A stretch of DNA of 64,000 nucleotides from JAHEKD01 sp965204695 (lineage in GTDB: Bacteria; Pseudomonadota; Gammaproteobacteria; Arenicellales; JAHEKD01), in contig OZ242007.1 of the NCBI GenBank assembly GCA_965204695.1, forward strand, positions 1,798,001-1,862,000. The letters are read 5' to 3'. Each line of letters opens with the position of its first letter. Positions within the stretch are counted from its first letter, which is position 1. A program made the translations under genes and the position numbers. Positions 60,027 through 64,000 of this stretch are shown here, one piece after another. The notes under the pieces are model-generated. The model did not search any database, was not told where the DNA came from, and saw only the letters and a program-made list of their open reading frames with translations.

Positions 60027-61094
60027 ATGTCTCTTGAGCTTCGTCAAATAACTAAGAATGATGGCGCTCAAACTCATATTTACTCAACTGATTTAACACT
60101 TAAAACTGGTGTATTTAACGTCTTACTCGGCCCTACTTTAGCCGGCAAAACAACTTTGATGAGATTAATGGCGGGTTTAGAACAACCTACCAGTGGCGAG
60201 ATTTGGTTTAACGGAAGTAACGTAACGGGTATCGCAGTGCAAAAACGCAATGTGGCGATGGTCTACCAACAATTTATTAATTATCCAAGTCTGAACGTAT
60301 TCCAAAATATTGCCTCGCCATTAAAACTGCAAAAAATCAGCAAATCTGAAATCAACCAAAGGGTAAATCAAGTCGCAACCCTGCTTGGCCTTGAGAGCAT
60401 GCTAAAGCGCATGACTCAGGAATTATCGGGGGGTCAGCAACAACGTGTGGCATTGGCTCGAGCTTTAGTCAAACAAGCGGATTTAATTTTATTAGACGAG
60501 CCGCTAGCCAATTTAGATTACAAATTGCGAGAGGAACTACGGGAAGAATTACCAAAATTGTTTTCAGGCAGTAATACGACGGTGGTTTATGCCACTACTG
60601 AACCCACTGAAGCATTATTGCTTGGGGGTTTCACAGCGACTTTACACGAAGGTCGAGTCACGCAATACGGCCCAACTCATGAGGTTTACAGACAACCTAA
60701 TAATATTCAAACTGCAATTGAGTTTTCTGATCCACCGCTAAACATCATTGAAGTACGCAAGCAAGCTGAAAAACTACAGGCCACCAATAGCAAATGGTCA
60801 TCTGACCAGGACTTTAAGCAATTACAAGACGGTGATTACTCATTAGCTTTCAGGCCACATCATTTACAAATTAAAACCGGCTCAAGCCTGGGTCTGGATT
60901 TTAAAGGCCAGGTTGAATTAGCAGAAATTAACGGTTCAGAAACACTCTTGCACATGCAAGTTGATGACAAACGTTGGGTTAGTCAACTTCATGGTGTGCA
61001 TAAATTTGAAGAAGGAGAAGAAATTTCCTTAACCGTTGATGCGGATAACTGTTTTGTTTTCGATGCCCAGGGCCAGCCGGTGGGAGCAAATTAA
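60027..61094 (+). CDS. glpS: Glycerol ABC transporter ATPase GlpS-like
   Basis: A 355-residue ABC ATPase with a C-terminal TOBE-like domain (from about 235). Walker A is GPTLAGKT (35-42), signature LSGGQ (133-137), Walker B LILLDEP (D157, E158). The H-loop reads YATTEPTEA, with Thr191 where THDQxEA has its switch His. So it has a normal signature but a missing switch His, complementary to the partner ATPase. It overlaps the next gene by one base. It energises glycerol (polyol) uptake with GlpT. Confidence 0.9.
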   Translation: MSLELRQITKNDGAQTHIYSTDLTLKTGVFNVLLGPTLAGKTTLMRLMAGLEQPTSGEIWFNGSNVTGIAVQKRNVAMVYQQFINYPSLNVFQNIASPLKLQKISKSEINQRVNQVATLLGLESMLKRMTQELSGGQQQRVALARALVKQADLILLDEPLANLDYKLREELREELPKLFSGSNTTVVYATTEPTEALLLGGFTATLHEGRVTQYGPTHEVYRQPNNIQTAIEFSDPPLNIIEVRKQAEKLQATNSKWSSDQDFKQLQDGDYSLAFRPHHLQIKTGSSLGLDFKGQVELAEINGSETLLHMQVDDKRWVSQLHGVHKFEEGEEISLTVDADNCFVFDAQGQPVGAN

Positions 61095-62172
61095 TGTCCA
61101 GAATCACCTTAAATCATCTTGCCCATAGCTATCTTGACCGCCCCGTTTCTGAAGAAGATTGGGCACTTAAAGAAATGAACCTTGAATGGGAAGATGGCGG
61201 TGCCTATGCCTTACTTGGTCCATCTGGCTGCGGTAAAACCACTTTGTTGAACATAATCTCCGGCTTGCTGAAACCCTCAAAAGGCAGCGTCTCGTTTGAT
61301 GGTGAGGACGTAACAGAATTCTCTCCAGAACAGCGTAATATCGCCCAGGTTTTCCAGTTCCCTGTGGTTTATGACACCATGACGGTGTATGACAACCTCG
61401 CCTTTCCGCTCAAAAACAGAAACCTTGATCAGTCGACAATCACTCAGCGAGTTAATGAGGTTGCTGAAATGCTGGAACTGGAATCTGACTTGCATAAAAA
61501 GGCGGCCGGCTTGACGGCTGATGGTAAGCAAAAGATTTCACTTGGGCGTGGACTGGTTCGCTCGGATGTTAACGTGATAATGTTCGATGAACCCCTTACA
61601 GTGATTGATCCAAAATTAAAGTGGTTACTACGCTCTAAGCTTAAAGAATTACACCGAAGGTTTAATTTCACCATGATCTACGTCACTCACGATCAAACCG
61701 AAGCACTGACATTTGCCGATAAGATTGTGGTCATGGAACAAGGTAGAGTCTTGCAAGTCGGCACATCACAAGAACTGTTCGAACAACCTGCCCATACTTT
61801 TGTCGGACACTTCATCGGTTCCCCAGGCATGAATCGAATCAATGTGTCAGCCAAGGCGGATGGTTTTTATGCTGGCAGCACACGTTTGCCAATCGATAAA
61901 CCACCCATATCGCGCGATCATGATAAGCCCTTGAGTATTGGTGTGCGACCCGAACACATTTACTTTTCGCAGCAAGGCCTGGAGGTAAAAATAAACAAGT
62001 GTGAAGATATTGGCCGCTATAAGCTGGCCAACGTCCAATTCGACAACACGGAATTGAAATTATTAGTTTCCTCAGAACAACCCCTGCCGACATCTTCAGC
62101 CAGAGTGAGCTTTGATCCAAACTTTATTCACTTGTATGTCGATGGCTGGCGCGATGCCAGCTGGGGCAATGT

Positions 62173-62176
<4 letters not shown>
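61094..62176 (+). CDS. glpT: Glycerol ABC transporter ATPase GlpT-like
   Basis: A 360-residue ABC ATPase with Walker A GPSGCGKT (42-49), Walker B VIMFDEP and a complete H-loop VTHDQTEA (His199). The signature segment is LTADGKQ (140-146) in place of LSGGQ, a strong departure. A C-terminal TOBE-like domain follows (about 235-355). Together with GlpS it would give one consensus ATP site (its own Walker A/His with the partner's LSGGQ) and one degenerate site. It overlaps the permease gene by 4 bases. Confidence 0.9.
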
Positions 62177-63038
<862 letters not shown>

Positions 63039-63042
<4 letters not shown>

Positions 63043-63839
63043 GGTCTTACCGTTGGCTGGTTCCCACGCTCTACATCATTTTTTTGATGCTGCCGATCTA
63101 TTGGCTCATCAATATGTCATTCAAAACCACCAACGAAATTCTCGGCACATTCACTTTGTGGCCGCAGGAATTCACTTTGGAGAATTACCGTAAAATATTC
63201 ACCGATCCAACCTGGTATAACGGCTATATCAATTCAATCCTTTACGTGGTCATGAACACGGTGATCTCGGTTAGCGTTGCTTTACCAGCTGCTTATGCCT
63301 TTTCCCGCTATAAGTTTATGGGCGATAAACACTTATTTTTCTGGTTGCTGACCAATCGTATGGCACCACCCGCCGTGTTTGCCTTACCTTTCTTCCAGTT
63401 TTACTCAGCCGTCGGCTTGTTCGATACACACATCGCTGTGGCCCTGGCCCATTGCTTATTTAATATTCCGTTGGCAGTCTGGATACTGGAAGGTTTTATG
63501 TCCGGAGTACCTAAAGAACTTGACGAAACGGCTTACATCGATGGCCATTCGTTTTGGCGATTTTTTGTGCGAATATTTATACCTACCATCACCGCCGGCA
63601 TCGGTGTCGCAGCCTTTTTCTGTTTTATGTTTTCCTGGGTGGAACTACTCCTAGCTAAAACGCTAACTTCGGTTGCCGCGAAACCGATCGCGGCAACCAT
63701 GACCCGAACCGCTAGCACATCAGGCTATGAACTTGGCTTATTAGCAGCAGCCGGAACATTGACCATTATTCCCGGTGCGTTTGTGATCTATTTTGTCCGT
63801 AACTACATTGCCAAGGGCTTTGCCCTGGGGAGAGTCTGA
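63039..63839 (+). CDS. glpQ: Glycerol ABC transporter permease GlpQ-like
   Basis: A 266-residue MalG/UgpE-type permease with six helices. The EAA loop is ELDETAYIDGHSFWRFFVRIF (in part), about 155-175, and NMSFKTTNEILG follows the first helix. It pairs with GlpP to form the channel. The start overlaps glpP by 4 bases; the next gene starts at the last base of its stop (TGATG). Confidence 0.9.
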
Positions 63840-64000
63840 TGTTCAGCCTGACCTGGATGGCCTGGACCTGGCCCACCGCTGCATTTTTTATCGTCATTGC
63901 CCTGTTACTCACCACCATGATTGTCCTGGAGAAGAAATATCCTGGCGGTTCACCCCGCCGTGGAGTGTTTGGTCTGGACACAACCCGAGGTGACCGTTTA
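63839..64000 (+). CDS. DUF2160 membrane protein of the glycerol importer, partial
   Basis: The first 54 codons are in the window; the gene runs off the right edge. It begins with a membrane helix (MAWTWPTAAFFIVIALLLTT) and continues EKKYP, RRGVFGLDTTRGDRL, the start of the DUF2160 family. These small proteins are encoded with GlpSTPQV-type glycerol importers and may be accessory membrane subunits. It overlaps the GlpQ stop by one base (TGATG). Confidence 0.88.
   Translation, partial: MFSLTWMAWTWPTAAFFIVIALLLTTMIVLEKKYPGGSPRRGVFGLDTTRGDRL

Overview
The window looks like the chromosome of a gammaproteobacterium, probably marine or aquatic. It is moderately AT-rich. The gene set includes a DsbD/TlpA redox pair, two NhaD sodium/proton antiporters, a di-haem c4-type cytochrome divergent from engB, PepN, ThyA, FolA, a class I photolyase and a YdcH-type DUF465 protein. 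Assignment to a genus is not possible from sequence reading alone. No rRNA, tRNA, CRISPR array, transposase or phage gene was recognised. Several families of short dispersed repeats fill the larger gaps.

Region by region. 1-1712 (minus): homocysteine methyltransferase, a glyoxalase-like protein and the start of a probable agmatinase. 1775-2831: NnrU-like and DUF2721 membrane proteins. 2867-11906 (minus): a catabolic cluster of a Tat-exported peptide-type binding protein, two M81 (MlrC-like) metallopeptidases, a trimethylamine-dehydrogenase-like flavoprotein and a CocE/NonD hydrolase. A divergent HTH regulator with a palindrome at its start codon lies at 12065. 13143-18802 (plus): a redox operon of DsbD with a duplicated N-terminal domain, TlpA-like thioredoxin, a membrane/ferredoxin/adenylate-cyclase fusion, an alpha/beta hydrolase and glyoxalase I. 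19124-20329: Sel1 lipoprotein and FolA. 20422-27261 (minus): a five-gene Ser/Thr phosphosignalling operon (PP2C, VWA, FHA-ABC transporter, kinase, lipoprotein). 27608-29944: ThyA and a penicillin-binding protein. 30251-34150: a large SAM/cyclase/ATPase/TPR regulator and a GNAT enzyme.

34252-44285 (minus) is the most unusual part. It holds two side-by-side paralogous gene sets, each encoding a YcaO enzyme, a TfuA-like partner, an M4-like cytoplasmic metallopeptidase and, last, a small protein made of tandem repeats. One repeat protein ends in eight VSGGR/K pentapeptides; the other is five copies of a 28-residue unit centred on KMQMRxRMVxSD. The second set also has an MFS transporter. I read these as two biosynthetic loci for multi-core, probably thioamidated, ribosomal peptides (RiPPs). 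A Crp/Fnr-type regulator (44574) is divergent from the second set.

45863-58140 is mostly housekeeping: DnaJ-like protein, VWA protein, photolyase, PepN, small membrane protein, DUF465, DUF2147, divergent nhaD paralogues, EngB, and a cytochrome with a long Glu/Ala/Thr-rich linker. 58229-64000 (plus) is a glycerol-type ABC importer (GlpV, GlpS, GlpT, GlpP, GlpQ and a DUF2160 protein cut by the window end). Its two ATPases appear to form one normal and one degenerate ATP site.
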